The position numbers and the translations under genes were made by a program. From Massilia sp. YIM B02769 (lineage in GTDB: Bacteria; Pseudomonadota; Gammaproteobacteria; Burkholderiales; Burkholderiaceae_D), in assembly GCF_030411995.1 (NCBI RefSeq), contig NZ_JASNRC010000006.1, forward strand, positions 186,001 through 250,000: 64,000 nucleotides of DNA. The letters are read 5' to 3'. Under the pieces are notes generated by a model. The model was not told the origin of the DNA and searched no databases. It was given only the letters and a program-made list of their open reading frames with translations. This document shows, piece after piece, positions 31,571-41,076 of the stretch. Within the stretch, counting starts at the first letter, position 1. Each line of letters opens with the position of its first letter.

Positions 31571-32335
31571 ATGAATCTCTTCAAGATCGAAGCGGGAACT
31601 GCGCAACACATCGGGAACCGTCCGCGGCAGAACGACCGGGTCGCCATCCTGAACGGCGCCCGCGCGCCCGGCTATGTGCTGGCCGTGCTGTCCGACGGCA
31701 TCAACGGCGTGGCCGGGGCCGAGCAGGTGCTGCACACGGCGCGCCAGGTGTTCGACGGCTTCAAGCCGGGCGACGGGCCGAATCCCGAGCGCCTGGCCCA
31801 GCTGCTGCGCGACATCGTGCACGAGACCCACATGGTGATCAAGATGAATGCCGTCACCACGGGCGAGGAAGCGCATGCCAGTTTTGTCGGGCTGCTGCTG
31901 TCGCCGCATGGCGAGGCGGTGTGGGCGCACGTGGGCGACTCGCGCCTGTACCGGTTCGAGGACGGGCAATGCGCGCTGCGCACGGGTGATGCGGCGTATG
32001 TCGAGCACCTGGTGAGCGACCGGCTGCCGCTGGAATCGGCGCGCAACCACCGGCGCTCGAAGCTGCTGCTGAATGTGCTGGGGAATAGCCGCAAGGAGCC
32101 GTTTGTCACGGTGGGCATGCATACGGGGGCCGCGGCGGGGGATCAGTTCCTGCTGTGCACCGATGGGCTGTGGCATTTCTTTACGGATGCGGAACTGGGT
32201 GCGGCGATCGTGCGGGCGACGCCGCGGCAGGCGTCGGAGATGTTGATCAACAAGGCCGCCGAGCGCTCGCAGGGCAAAGGTGGGAATTGCTCGATGGCGA
32301 TTGTGAAGCTGGTGAAGCCGGGCTCGGACCTGTAG
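31571..32335 (+). CDS. PP2C-like serine/threonine phosphatase
   Basis: The 254-residue protein has the PP2C order of motifs: RPRQNDRV (Asp22), AVLSDGINGVAGAE (Asp42), AHVGDSRLYRF and LLCTDGLWHFFTDAE. The last metal-site motif, normally D-N-x-T, reads GGNCSMAIV, so that Asp is replaced; activity may be altered. The start is uncertain: this ATG has a weak ribosome-binding site and a TTG at 31538 is possible. The stop codon TAG is contributed by the GTAG head of a repeat. No kinase or substrate gene is adjacent. Confidence 0.82.
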   Translation: MNLFKIEAGTAQHIGNRPRQNDRVAILNGARAPGYVLAVLSDGINGVAGAEQVLHTARQVFDGFKPGDGPNPERLAQLLRDIVHETHMVIKMNAVTTGEEAHASFVGLLLSPHGEAVWAHVGDSRLYRFEDGQCALRTGDAAYVEHLVSDRLPLESARNHRRSKLLLNVLGNSRKEPFVTVGMHTGAAAGDQFLLCTDGLWHFFTDAELGAAIVRATPRQASEMLINKAAERSQGKGGNCSMAIVKLVKPGSDL

Positions 32336-32469
32336 GGTGGGCACCCCGTGCCCACGCGGACGCCGGCATGGTGTTGGCGTCACAAACGCATGATGTTGGC
32401 TTGATTTTGGATGCCATCGGGTGAGGATACGCACGAAAAAAAGCCGGTGGGCACGAGTGCCCACCCTAC
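32332..32469. repeat. GTAG-head palindromic repeat, inverted doublet overlapping a stop codon
   Basis: The left arm GTAGGGTGGGCACCCCGTGC continues CCACGCG; the right arm is GGTGGGCACGAGTGCCCACC and ends CTAC. Spacer about 85 bases, the longest in the window. The TAG inside the left GTAG head is the phosphatase stop codon. Confidence 0.88.
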
Positions 32470-32512
32470 GAAAGGCAGCGGTAGCGATTTGCGGTAACAG
32501 CCGCGCCAGGAT

Positions 32513-33181
32513 TTATTTCGCCGGTGCAGGCTGCTGCCCCGCCGCCTTCTCCTGCTCTTCCTTCGCGCGCTTCGCTTCACGATCCGCCGTGCGCTTGGCC
32601 ACTTCCTTCTGCTTCTCTTCCGACTTGCGGCGGCGCTCCTCGTACGCGGTGGCGTTCGCGGCGCGCTTCGGCGCCTCCGCCGCTTCTTTCGCGGCGTCCT
32701 GCTGTACCTTCTGGTCATGGCGCGCCATGCGCTTGGCCACCGACGACGGACGCGGCGGCGGTGCGGTGGTCGGTACCTTGGGCGGCGGCGGCGGTTCGGT
32801 GGCGGCGCGCGCTTCTTCCTCGCGGTAGCGGGCTTCGGCCTCGGCCATCTCGCGGTCGCGTTCCTCGACCTTGTGCTTGCGCTTGAAGTGCTCGGCTTCG
32901 ATCTCGATGGCGCGCTGCACGGCCAGGGCGCTGCGGCGGCGTTCCTTGGCTTCGTCCAGGCAGTTATTCACGAAGAACTTGTCGTAGCAGACGGCTTCGC
33001 GCGCGGCGAAGTTGGCTTCGATGGCGGCGCGTTCGGCGGCCACGGCGGCCAGGCGCTCGTCGGCCTGGGCCACCGTGGTGGTCGGCGAGGACGGGGCCGG
33101 CGGCGGCGCCTGGCGCTCGGCGGCGCAGCCGGCCAATAAGGCCAGGACCAGGGTGCAGGCCAGGGACTGTACGTTTCTCAT
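32513..33181 (-). CDS. Coiled-coil lipoprotein of unknown function
   Basis: The 222-residue product has a lipoprotein signal (LALLAGC, Cys19), a short Pro-rich stretch, and a conserved-looking segment with two Cys (AVCYDKFFVNNCLDEAKERRR). Long highly charged Glu/Lys/Arg/Ala coiled-coil sequence follows, ending in a Lys/Glu-rich tail. I do not recognise a domain. It lies 26 bases downstream of zapE on the same strand. Confidence 0.75.
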   Translation of the reverse strand: MRNVQSLACTLVLALLAGCAAERQAPPPAPSSPTTTVAQADERLAAVAAERAAIEANFAAREAVCYDKFFVNNCLDEAKERRRSALAVQRAIEIEAEHFKRKHKVEERDREMAEAEARYREEEARAATEPPPPPKVPTTAPPPRPSSVAKRMARHDQKVQQDAAKEAAEAPKRAANATAYEERRRKSEEKQKEVAKRTADREAKRAKEEQEKAAGQQPAPAK

Positions 33182-33207
33182 CTTGTTCCTTCGGTCTTTT
33201 CTTGTTG

Positions 33208-34305
33208 TCAGGCGATGGCGTCGGCCGCGCCGCGCCGTTCGGCGAGCATGTACTCGCGCGATTGCATCTCAATGATACGCGAGACCGTGCGGTGGAATTC
33301 GTTTGCCAGCATGCCCTGGGTGTATAGCTCTTCCGGCTCGCCCGCGGCCGACATCACCAGCTTGACCTTGTGGTCGTAGAACACGTCGATCAGCCAGGTG
33401 AAGCGGCGCGCCTCCGAGGACTGGCCGGCCGACATCTTCGGGATGCCCGACAGGATCACGGTATGGAAGCGCGTGGCCAGTTCCAGGTAATCGTTCTGCG
33501 AGCGCGGGCCACCGCACAGGGTGGCGAAGTCGAACCAGATCACCCCGCCGGCGCGGCGCAGGGCGCGGATCTCGCGGTTCTCGATGTGGACGATCGGGCT
33601 CTCGTCGGCGGTGTCGGCGACCTTGGCATAGGCGTCGCGCAGCGCGTGGTCCGAGGCGGCGTTCAGCGGCGTGTAGTAGGCCTGCACCTGTTCCAGGGCG
33701 CGCTTGCGGTAGTCGTTGCCGGCGTCGACGTTCAGGATGTCGAGCTTTTCCTGCAGCAGCGCGATGGTCGGCAGCATGCGGTCGCGGTGCAGGCCGTCCG
33801 GGTACAGGGTGGACGGCTCGTAGTTCGAGGTCATCACGAAGCTGACGCCATTGGCGAACAGGGCCGACAGCAGGTTGTACAGGATCATCGCATCGGCGAT
33901 GTCGGAGACGTGGAATTCGTCGAAGCAGATCAGGCGGTATTTTTTCGCGATGCGCTTCGCCACTTCGTCGAGCGGGTTGGCGACGCCTTTCAGTTCATCG
34001 AGCTGGCCGTGCACGGCGCGCATGAATTCGTGGAAGTGCAGGCGCGTCTTGCGCACCACCGGCACCACCGAATAAAAGGAGTCCATCAGGAAGGACTTGC
34101 CGCGCCCCACCCCACCCCACATGTAGACGCCCTTCGGCACGTCGGGACGGTTGATGAGGCGCTTGAAAGCGGACGACCGCTGGGCCTTGTACTGGACCCA
34201 GTCGTCGTACGCCTGCTGGAGACGGTCGACCGCGGCCTGCTGGGCGGGGTCGGATTTGAAGCCGCGCTCGGTGAGAGCGTGCTGGTAATACTCTTGGACG
34301 TTCAT
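33208..34305 (-). CDS. zapE: Cell division protein ZapE (AFG1-like ATPase)
   Basis: An AFG1/LACE1-type AAA+ ATPase that associates with the Z-ring. The 365-residue product has Walker A GGVGRGKS (64-71), Walker B LICFDEFHVSDIADAM, and GVIWFDFATLCGGPRSQNDY. Complete. It follows lpdA in the same direction after a gap filled by a repeat doublet. Confidence 0.93.
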   Translation of the reverse strand: MNVQEYYQHALTERGFKSDPAQQAAVDRLQQAYDDWVQYKAQRSSAFKRLINRPDVPKGVYMWGGVGRGKSFLMDSFYSVVPVVRKTRLHFHEFMRAVHGQLDELKGVANPLDEVAKRIAKKYRLICFDEFHVSDIADAMILYNLLSALFANGVSFVMTSNYEPSTLYPDGLHRDRMLPTIALLQEKLDILNVDAGNDYRKRALEQVQAYYTPLNAASDHALRDAYAKVADTADESPIVHIENREIRALRRAGGVIWFDFATLCGGPRSQNDYLELATRFHTVILSGIPKMSAGQSSEARRFTWLIDVFYDHKVKLVMSAAGEPEELYTQGMLANEFHRTVSRIIEMQSREYMLAERRGAADAIA

Positions 34306-34359
34306 GTGATGTGCAATTCAAGACGTGCGGGGCCGTTGTGGCCACGAACGTGGATAAAC

Positions 34360-34464
34360 GTAGGGTGGGCGCCCTGTGCCCACGCGTGAACGTTGCGCAT
34401 TGTTGGCCTGCTTGAGCCATCACCACGCACGCGTCACGCGTGGGCACAGGGGCGCCCACCCTAC
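34360..34464. repeat. GTAG-head palindromic repeat, inverted doublet (lpdA-zapE gap)
   Basis: The left arm is GTAGGGTGGGCGCC, loop, GTGCCCACGCGTGAACG; the right arm is GTCACGCGTGGGCAC, loop, GCGCCCACCCTAC. It is almost identical to the doublet at 18937-19043, including parts of the spacer (GCGCAtTGTTGGCCT versus AGGCCAACAATGCGCA, inverted). So the whole doublet is mobile or has been copied in both orientations. Confidence 0.9.
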
Positions 34465-34476
34465 GTCGGCAACGTT

Positions 34477-34505
34477 ATCGGCCGCGGCAGGCTGCTGCGG
34501 CCGAT
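34477..34505 (-). terminator. Hairpin after lpdA, possible terminator
   Basis: ATCGGCCGC (34477-34485) pairs perfectly with GCGGCCGAT (34497-34505) around an 11-base loop, 19 bases past the lpdA stop. There is no T run on the minus strand, so strength is uncertain. Confidence 0.45.
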
Positions 34506-34523
34506 CGGTCGTCGCCTAGCTGC

Positions 34524-35957
34524 TTAGAAGTTCAGCGAACGCTTGTCGACAGCCAGCGCGGCTTCCTTGACGGCTTCCGACAGCGACGGGTGCGCGTGGC
34601 AGATGCGGGCGATGTCTTCCGACGAGGCCTTGAATTCCATCGCGACGACGGCTTCCGAGATCAGTTCCGACGCGACCGGGCCCACGATGTGCACGCCCAG
34701 GATTTCGTCGGTGGTGGCGTCGGCCAGGAATTTCACCATGCCCGAGGTGTCGCCCAGCGCGCGTGCACGGCCGTTGGCCATGAACGGGAAGGTGCCGGCT
34801 TTGTACGCCACGCCTTCGGCCTTCAGCTGCTGCTCGGTCTTGCCGACCCAGGCGATTTCCGGCGAGGTGTAGATGACCCAAGGGATGGTGTTGAAGTTGA
34901 CGTGGCCGTGCTGGCCGGCGATGCGCTCGGCAACCGCGACGCCCTCTTCTTCCGCCTTGTGCGCCAGCATCGGGCCGCGCACGACGTCGCCCACTGCCCA
35001 CACGCCCGGCAGGCTGGTGCGGCATTCGTCGTCGACGACCACGAAGCCGCGCTCGTCGAGCTGCAGGCCGACGGCTTCGCCGTTCAGGCCATGCGTGTTC
35101 GGCACGCGGCCGATCGAGATGATCAGGCGGTCGAACGTTGCAGTCTGCTCGGCGCCGGTGCTGTCGGCGTAAGCCACGGTGACGTTGTTCTCGCCCTTGG
35201 TGATCGCACCGATCTTGCAGCCCAGGTTGATCTTCAGGCCCTGCTTGGTGAACAGTTTATGGGCTTCCTTGGCGATCTGCTCGTCGACAGCGCCCAGGAA
35301 GGTCGGCAGGCCTTCGAGCACGGTCACGTCCGCACCCACGCGACGCCACACCGAACCCATTTCCAGGCCAATGACGCCGGCGCCGATCACGCCGAGTTTC
35401 GACGGCACGGCTTCGATCGCCAGTGCGCCTTCGTTCGACAGGATCAGTTTCTCGTCGAATTCCGCGCCAGGCAGCTGGCGTGCGTTCGAGCCGGTGGCGA
35501 CGACCACGTTCTTCGCCGTCAGGGTTGCCGTGGTCGGGCCGCTGACGTTGATGGTGTAGCCTTCGTCAGCCTTGCCGCCGAACGAACCCAGGCCGTGGAA
35601 GAACGTCACCTTGTTCTTCTTGAACAGGAACAGGATGCCGTCGTTGTTCTGCTTGACGATGGTGTCCTTGCGCTTGAGCATCTGCGGCAGGTTCAGTTCC
35701 AGGCCCGAGACGTTGATGCCGTGCTCGGCGAAGGCGTGGCCGGCGTGCTCGAAGTGTTCCGACGATTGCAGCAGCGCTTTCGACGGGATGCAGCCGACGT
35801 TGGTGCAGGTGCCGCCTGGTGCGGGCTTGCCTGCGGCGTTGCTCCATGCATCGATGCAGGCGGTCTTGAAGCCCAGCTGGGCCGCGCGGATGGCGGCGAT
35901 GTAGCCGCCAGGACCGCCGCCGATGACGACGACGTCGAATTGATTCTCGTTACTCAT
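34524..35957 (-). CDS. lpdA: Dihydrolipoyl dehydrogenase (E3 of 2-oxoglutarate dehydrogenase)
   Basis: E3 reoxidises dihydrolipoamide on the E2 subunit using FAD and NAD+. The 477-residue product has FAD-binding VIGGGPGG, the redox disulfide CTNVGC (Cys51/Cys56), an NAD-binding [13 protein letters not shown] and the C-terminal HAHPSLSEA with the active-site His. The ATG at 35957 has AAGGATC upstream; an in-frame Met 13 codons earlier is not supported. It is part of odhA-odhB-pspC-lpdA. Confidence 0.96.
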   Translation of the reverse strand: MSNENQFDVVVIGGGPGGYIAAIRAAQLGFKTACIDAWSNAAGKPAPGGTCTNVGCIPSKALLQSSEHFEHAGHAFAEHGINVSGLELNLPQMLKRKDTIVKQNNDGILFLFKKNKVTFFHGLGSFGGKADEGYTINVSGPTTATLTAKNVVVATGSNARQLPGAEFDEKLILSNEGALAIEAVPSKLGVIGAGVIGLEMGSVWRRVGADVTVLEGLPTFLGAVDEQIAKEAHKLFTKQGLKINLGCKIGAITKGENNVTVAYADSTGAEQTATFDRLIISIGRVPNTHGLNGEAVGLQLDERGFVVVDDECRTSLPGVWAVGDVVRGPMLAHKAEEEGVAVAERIAGQHGHVNFNTIPWVIYTSPEIAWVGKTEQQLKAEGVAYKAGTFPFMANGRARALGDTSGMVKFLADATTDEILGVHIVGPVASELISEAVVAMEFKASSEDIARICHAHPSLSEAVKEAALAVDKRSLNF

Positions 35958-35971
35958 GAATAGATCCTTAT

Positions 35972-36355
35972 TTATTCTTCTGGGACAAAAATCCACATCA
36001 GCAGGTAGACCACTGCCCCGAACCCCGATGTGACGAGGGCGAACAGCAGGAAGACAAGGCGCCAGACCCAGGTCTCCAGGCCCAGCACGCCGTTCAGGCC
36101 GCCACAGACGCCGCCGAGCCAGCGCTCGCGCCGCGAGCGGCGCAGCGCGCGTACCTGGGCTTCGAAGCTGTTGAAGCCAGCCTGGAAATCCGGCCCGGCA
36201 CTCGAGCTGTGATTCGAGCTGTGATTCGACCGATCCTTGTGCAGGTTGACCCGCTCGCCGGCCAGCACCTTCGCCTTGGCCTGTTCGAATTCGGCGTCGC
36301 TCAGCGCGCCGGCCTGGTGCAGTTCGTGCAAACGCCGGATTTCATCGGAGATCAT
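35972..36355 (-). CDS. SHOCT-PspC domain membrane protein
   Basis: The 127-residue protein has an N-terminal SHOCT-like helix pair ([19 protein letters not shown]), a Ser/Asn/His-rich linker and a C-terminal PspC domain ([18 protein letters not shown] plus a transmembrane helix ending [10 protein letters not shown]). PspC proteins report envelope stress. It lies between odhB and lpdA, 14 bases ahead of lpdA, with no obvious metabolic reason. A small tandem repeat (GAGCTGTGATTC, twice, near 36201-36228) encodes the NHSSNHSS linker. Confidence 0.87.
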   Translation of the reverse strand: MISDEIRRLHELHQAGALSDAEFEQAKAKVLAGERVNLHKDRSNHSSNHSSSAGPDFQAGFNSFEAQVRALRRSRRERWLGGVCGGLNGVLGLETWVWRLVFLLFALVTSGFGAVVYLLMWIFVPEE

Positions 36356-36422
36356 GGCATTTCCCTACTGTGATGTGGAAGAAGGCGCCCCACTTGTGCA
36401 GGGGGACGCCCTTGCCTTCAAA

Positions 36423-37703
36423 TTACAGGTCGAGCAGCAGGCGTGCCGGATCTTCCAGCGCGTCCTTCATGGCGACCAGGCCCAGCACGGCTTCGCGGCC
36501 GTCGATGATGCGGTGGTCGTACGACATCGCCAGGTAGTTCATCGGGCGGATGACGATCTGGCCGTTTTCGACGACGGCGCGGTCCTTGGTCGCGTGCACG
36601 CCCAGGATGGCCGACTGCGGCGGGTTGATGATCGGGGTCGACAGCATCGAGCCGAAGGTGCCGCCGTTCGAGATCGAGAAGGTGCCGCCGGACAGGTCGT
36701 CCAGGGTCAGCTTGCCTTCTTTCGCCTTGGCGCCGAATTCGCCGATCTTCTTCTCGATCTCGGCGATCGACATCTGGTCGGCGTTGCGCAGGATCGGCAC
36801 CACCAGGCCGCGCGGCGAACCGACGGCGATACCGATGTCGAAGTAGCCGTGGTAGACGATGTCGTTACCGTCGACCGAGGCGTTCAGGATCGGGTACTTC
36901 TTGAGTGCGGCAACGGCGGCCTTGACGAAGAAGGACATGAAGCCCAGCTTGACGCCGTGCTCTTTCTCGAACTTGTCCTTGTACTTGGCGCGCAGGTCCA
37001 TCACCGGCGCCATGTTGACTTCGTTGAAGGTGGTCAGGATCGCGTTGGTCGACTGCGACTGCAGCAGGCGCTCGGCGATACGGGCGCGCAGGCGGCTCAT
37101 CGGCACGCGCTCTTCCGGACGGTCGCCCAGCTGGGCCGGGGCCGGTGCGGAAACTTGCTGCAGCGCTGGCCGGGCCGCCGCTGCGGTGGCGGCTGGCGCA
37201 GGTGCGGCGGCTGGAGCGGCTGGCTTGTTGGCAACGGCGTTCAGGGCGTCGCCCTTGGTCACGCGGCCGTCGCGGCCGGTGCCGGTGGCATCCGATGCGC
37301 TCATGTTGTTGTCGGCCAGGATCTTGGCGGCAGCCGGCATGGCGACGTCGCCTTTCGATCCCGTGCTGGCGGCTGCCGGGGCAGCGGCTGGCGCCGAGAT
37401 CGATGCGTTTGGAGCGGCCGAAGGAATCGCCTTCACTTCCAGCGGGCTGGTCTGTGCCGAGGCTTCGGTGTCGATGATGGCGATGACTTCGCCGGCGACG
37501 ACGGTCGCGCCGTCGGCCTTCAGCAGTTGCACGATCACGCCTGCGCCCGGGGCTGGCAGTTCCAGGACCACCTTGTCGGTTTCGATGTCGATCATGTTCT
37601 CGTCGCGCGAGACCGGCTCGCCGACTTTCTTGTGCCACGACAGCAGGGTTGCTTCAGCAACCGATTCCGACAACTGGGGGACCTTGACTTCGATTTGTGC
37701 CAT
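36423..37703 (-). CDS. odhB: Dihydrolipoyllysine succinyltransferase (E2)
   Basis: The E2 core of the 2-oxoglutarate dehydrogenase complex. The 426-residue product has a lipoyl domain with the modified Lys44 in IETDKVVLE, an Ala/Pro linker, an E3-binding domain ([19 protein letters not shown]), a second Ala-rich linker and the catalytic domain with [12 protein letters not shown]. Complete; 81 bases downstream of odhA. Confidence 0.97.
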   Translation of the reverse strand: MAQIEVKVPQLSESVAEATLLSWHKKVGEPVSRDENMIDIETDKVVLELPAPGAGVIVQLLKADGATVVAGEVIAIIDTEASAQTSPLEVKAIPSAAPNASISAPAAAPAAASTGSKGDVAMPAAAKILADNNMSASDATGTGRDGRVTKGDALNAVANKPAAPAAAPAPAATAAAARPALQQVSAPAPAQLGDRPEERVPMSRLRARIAERLLQSQSTNAILTTFNEVNMAPVMDLRAKYKDKFEKEHGVKLGFMSFFVKAAVAALKKYPILNASVDGNDIVYHGYFDIGIAVGSPRGLVVPILRNADQMSIAEIEKKIGEFGAKAKEGKLTLDDLSGGTFSISNGGTFGSMLSTPIINPPQSAILGVHATKDRAVVENGQIVIRPMNYLAMSYDHRIIDGREAVLGLVAMKDALEDPARLLLDL

Positions 37704-37784
37704 GTAAAACTCCGTTTGATTATTCTGTTTGTCTATCTGCGAAAACGCCCGATCAGCCTGTGCGGGCCAACCGGGCGGAGACGA

Positions 37785-40646
37785 TCACTTGGTCAGGATA
37801 AAGCCCTTGAGCTTCGAGAACGCGGTGTCCAGCAGTTCTTTCTGCTGAGCCACGTGCTTGTCCGAGTAGCCGACGGCCGGAGCCGCCGAGGCCGGACGGC
37901 CGGCGTAGGCCAGGCGCTGACCTTCGTCCATGTTTTCGAAGATGTTGTGCTGGATCTGGAACCATGGACCCTGGTTCTGCGGCTCGTCCTGCGCCCACAC
38001 GATCTCGGTGGCGTTGCTGAACTTCTTCAGTTCGGCAGCGAAGGACTTGTGCGGGAACGGGTACATCTGTTCCATGCGCACGATCGCCACGTCCGAGACG
38101 CCGCGGGTCTTGCGTGCGTTGACCAGGTCGTAGTACACCTTGCCCGAGCAGACGATCACGCGCTTGACCTTCGAGGCTTCGATCTTGTCGTCGCACTCGC
38201 CGATCACGGTCTGGAAACCGCCCTTGGTCAGGTCCGACAGCGGCGAACCGGCGTCCTTGTTACGCAGCAGCGACTTCGGCGTGAAGATCACCAGCGGCTT
38301 GCGGAACGGGCGCACCATCTGGCGGCGCAGCAGGTGGAAGATCTGGGCAGCGGTGGTCGGCTGCACGACTTGCATGTTGTTGTCCGCGCACAGTTGCAGG
38401 AAGCGCTCGATGCGGCCCGACGAGTGTTCCGGACCCTGGCCTTCGTAGCCGTGCGGCAGCATCATGACCAGGCCCGAGGCGCGGCCCCACTTCACTTCGC
38501 CCGAGGCGATGAACTGGTCGATGACAACCTGCGCGCCGTTCACGAAGTCGCCGAACTGGGCTTCCCAGATGGTCAGGGTGTTCGGTTCGGCGGTCGAGTA
38601 GCCGTACTCGAAGCCGAGCACCGCTTCTTCCGACAGCACCGAGTCGATGACCGTGAACTGTGCCTGGTTGTCCGAGACGTTGGCCAGCGGCAGGTAGATA
38701 CCCTGGTCCCAGCGCTCGCGGTTCTGGTCGTGCAGCACGGCGTGGCGGTGGACAAAAGTGCCGCGGCCCGCATCCTGGCCCGACAGGCGGATCGCGTAGC
38801 CCGAAGCCAGCAGCGACGCGAAGCCCAGATGTTCGCCCATGCCCCAGTCGAGGTTCATTTCGCCGCGGCCCATGGTGGCGCGGTCGGCCAGTACTTTTTC
38901 GACCAGCGAGTGCGGTTTGAAACCTTCAGGCACCTTGGTGATGCGTTCGGCCAGGCGCTTCAGTTCGGTCAGCGGCACGGCGGTATCGGCGGCGTCGGTC
39001 CACTTCTTGTTCAGGAACGGCGCCCAGTCGACGGCGTACTGGTTCTTGAAGTTGGTCAGCACCGGGTCGACCGTGTGCTTGCCGGCGTCCATCGCATCGC
39101 GGTAGGCGGCGACCAGCTTGTCGCCTTCGTCGGCGGCCACGGTGCCCTGGGTCGACAGCTTCTCGGCGTACAGCTTGCGGGTACCCGGATGCTTGGCGAT
39201 CTTCTTGTACATCAGCGGCTGGGTCAGCGCAGGGGTGTCCTGCTCGTTGTGGCCTAGTTTGCGGTAGCAGATGATGTCGACCACGACATCCTTGCCGAAC
39301 TCGACGCGGTAGTCGAGGGCGATTTGCGTCGCCAGGACCACGGCTTCAGGATCGTCGGCATTCACGTGCAGCACCGGCGCTTCGATCATCTTGACCACGT
39401 CCGAGCAGTACAGCGTCGAACGGGCGTCGCGCGGGTCGGAGGTGGTGAAGCCGATCTGGTTGTTGATGACGATGTGGACCGTGCCGCCCGTGCCGTAGCC
39501 GCGGGTCTGGGCCAGGTTCAGGGTTTCCATGACCACGCCCTGGCCGGCGAAAGCGGCGTCGCCGTGCACCAGGATCGGCAGCACTTGCTTGCCCTTGCGG
39601 TCGCCACGGCGGTCCATGCGCGCCTTGACCGAACCTTCGACGACCGGGTTGACGATTTCCAGGTGCGATGGGTTGAAGGCAAGTGACAGGTGGACCGGGC
39701 CGCCCGGGGTCGAGACGTCGCTCGAGAAGCCCTGGTGGTATTTCACGTCGCCCGACGGCAGGTCGTCGGCGTGCTTGCCTTCGAATTCTTCGAACAGTTC
39801 CGATGGGGCCTTGCCCAGGGTGTTGACCAGCACGTTCAGGCGGCCGCGGTGGGCCATGCCGATGACGATTTCCTGGATGCCCTTTTCACCGGCGCGCTGG
39901 ATGGTTTCGTCCATCGAGGCGATGAAGGATTCGCCGCCTTCCAGCGAGAAGCGCTTGGCGCCGACGTACTTGGTATGGAGGTAGCGTTCCAGGCCTTCGG
40001 CAGCCGTCAGGCGCTCGAGGATGTGGCGCTTCTTCTCGGCCGAGAAGGTCGGGGTCGAGCGGATCGATTCCAGGCGTTCCTGGATCCAGCGCTTTTCGGT
40101 CGGGTCGCTGACGTACATGAACTCCGCGCCGATGGAGCGGCAGTAGGTGTCGCGCAGCATGTTCAGCAGGTCGCGCAGGGATGCGTCGTCGCCGCCGAAG
40201 TAGGTGTTGGAGATGTTGAACTTGGTGTCGAGGTCGGCGTCGGTGAAGCCGTAGAACGATGGGTCGAGTTCAGGAATCGGCGGACGTTCCTGGCGCTGCA
40301 GCGGGTCCAGGTTGGCCCAGCGCGAGCCGAGGTAGCGGTAAGCGGCGATCAGTTGGGTGACGGCGACGCGCTTGCGGCCCATTTCCGGGTCGGTTTCGGC
40401 GGCGGCGCTGACGGTACGGATCGGGCCCTGCTTGGCGCGTTCCGCGAACGAGGCGATGACGGACGAGTGATCCACGTCCGGGCGGTTGCTACCGTCGACA
40501 GCAGGCACGTGCTGCATGTTGTCGAAGTAGGCACGCCAGTTCTCCGGGACCGATCCCGGATTGTTCAGGTAGGCCTCGTACAACTCTTCCACGTACGGCG
40601 CATTACCGCCGAACAGGTAGGAGTTGGCGTTATATTGTTGCATCAT
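37785..40646 (-). CDS. odhA: 2-oxoglutarate dehydrogenase E1
   Basis: The thiamine-diphosphate-dependent E1 decarboxylates 2-oxoglutarate. The 953-residue protein has the E2-contact N-terminus (NSYLFGGNAPYVEELYEAYL), the TPP-binding GMAHRGRLNVLVNTLGK, and WEAQFGDFVNGAQVVIDQFI and LLPHGYEGQGPEHSSGRIER in the C-terminal half. Met1 and Met2 are equally possible starts; AAAGGTGAG lies upstream. Confidence 0.97.
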   Translation of the reverse strand: MMQQYNANSYLFGGNAPYVEELYEAYLNNPGSVPENWRAYFDNMQHVPAVDGSNRPDVDHSSVIASFAERAKQGPIRTVSAAAETDPEMGRKRVAVTQLIAAYRYLGSRWANLDPLQRQERPPIPELDPSFYGFTDADLDTKFNISNTYFGGDDASLRDLLNMLRDTYCRSIGAEFMYVSDPTEKRWIQERLESIRSTPTFSAEKKRHILERLTAAEGLERYLHTKYVGAKRFSLEGGESFIASMDETIQRAGEKGIQEIVIGMAHRGRLNVLVNTLGKAPSELFEEFEGKHADDLPSGDVKYHQGFSSDVSTPGGPVHLSLAFNPSHLEIVNPVVEGSVKARMDRRGDRKGKQVLPILVHGDAAFAGQGVVMETLNLAQTRGYGTGGTVHIVINNQIGFTTSDPRDARSTLYCSDVVKMIEAPVLHVNADDPEAVVLATQIALDYRVEFGKDVVVDIICYRKLGHNEQDTPALTQPLMYKKIAKHPGTRKLYAEKLSTQGTVAADEGDKLVAAYRDAMDAGKHTVDPVLTNFKNQYAVDWAPFLNKKWTDAADTAVPLTELKRLAERITKVPEGFKPHSLVEKVLADRATMGRGEMNLDWGMGEHLGFASLLASGYAIRLSGQDAGRGTFVHRHAVLHDQNRERWDQGIYLPLANVSDNQAQFTVIDSVLSEEAVLGFEYGYSTAEPNTLTIWEAQFGDFVNGAQVVIDQFIASGEVKWGRASGLVMMLPHGYEGQGPEHSSGRIERFLQLCADNNMQVVQPTTAAQIFHLLRRQMVRPFRKPLVIFTPKSLLRNKDAGSPLSDLTKGGFQTVIGECDDKIEASKVKRVIVCSGKVYYDLVNARKTRGVSDVAIVRMEQMYPFPHKSFAAELKKFSNATEIVWAQDEPQNQGPWFQIQHNIFENMDEGQRLAYAGRPASAAPAVGYSDKHVAQQKELLDTAFSKLKGFILTK

Positions 40647-40883
40647 TCTTGCTCACCTTTCTTCGCGCTTCGCGAGTTTGGCGGGTTGGTCTAACCTTCC
40701 GCGGCACGGCCTGACCGGTTAGCGGATCGCACTTACAAGACATCAAGTTGTGGGGGAAGGACTGTTGTTGCGACAGGGATATTTCAAGTTCGCTGACATA
40801 GCACAATAGCGGCAGGTATTGTAACGCAACATCCGGGTGGCATAGGCGCCACGCTTACTTTTTGTGACATGTTGAGTTGACAT

Positions 40884-40999
40884 GTAGGGTGGACGGCTTT
40901 GCCGTCCACGCGTCCAGCCAGCTCCTGCGTCGCCGCGATGCATACGTGATTCGAACGCGTGGACGGGGAACCCGCCTCTCGTGGCCCGGTCCACCCTAC
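40884..40999. repeat. GTAG-head palindromic repeat, asymmetric doublet (odhA-PepSY gap)
   Basis: The left arm is GTAGGGTGGACGGC, loop, GCCGTCCACGCG. The right arm has an enlarged loop: CGCGTGGACGGGGAACCCGC, then CTCTCGTGGCCCGGTCCACC and CTAC. The long-loop arm shares GGCCCGGTCCACC with copies at 57383 and 1625. The 430-base gap 40647-41076 contains this doublet, the odhA leader and the Fur-controlled promoter, and otherwise nothing I recognise. Confidence 0.85.
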
Positions 41000-41018
41000 G
41001 GCCCTCCCGCCTTTTTTG

Positions 41019-41049
41019 TTGACCGGCTAAATGATAATCGTTATCATTT
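41019..41049 (+). promoter_or_regulatory. Sigma70 promoter overlapped by a Fur box
   Basis: TTGACC (41019-41024), a 17-base spacer and TATCAT (41042-41047) form a strong promoter. Over the spacer and -10 lies AAATGATAATCGTTATCATTT (41029-41049 less the central bases), with 9-bp perfect arms; TGATAAT-C-GTTATCA matches the 7-1-7 Fur consensus at all but one position. Fur-Fe(II) bound here would block the polymerase, so the PepSY operon should be induced by iron shortage. Transcription would begin near 41054. Confidence 0.88.
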
Positions 41050-41076
41050 GCATCGTTCACTCAACAGGAAACTTGC

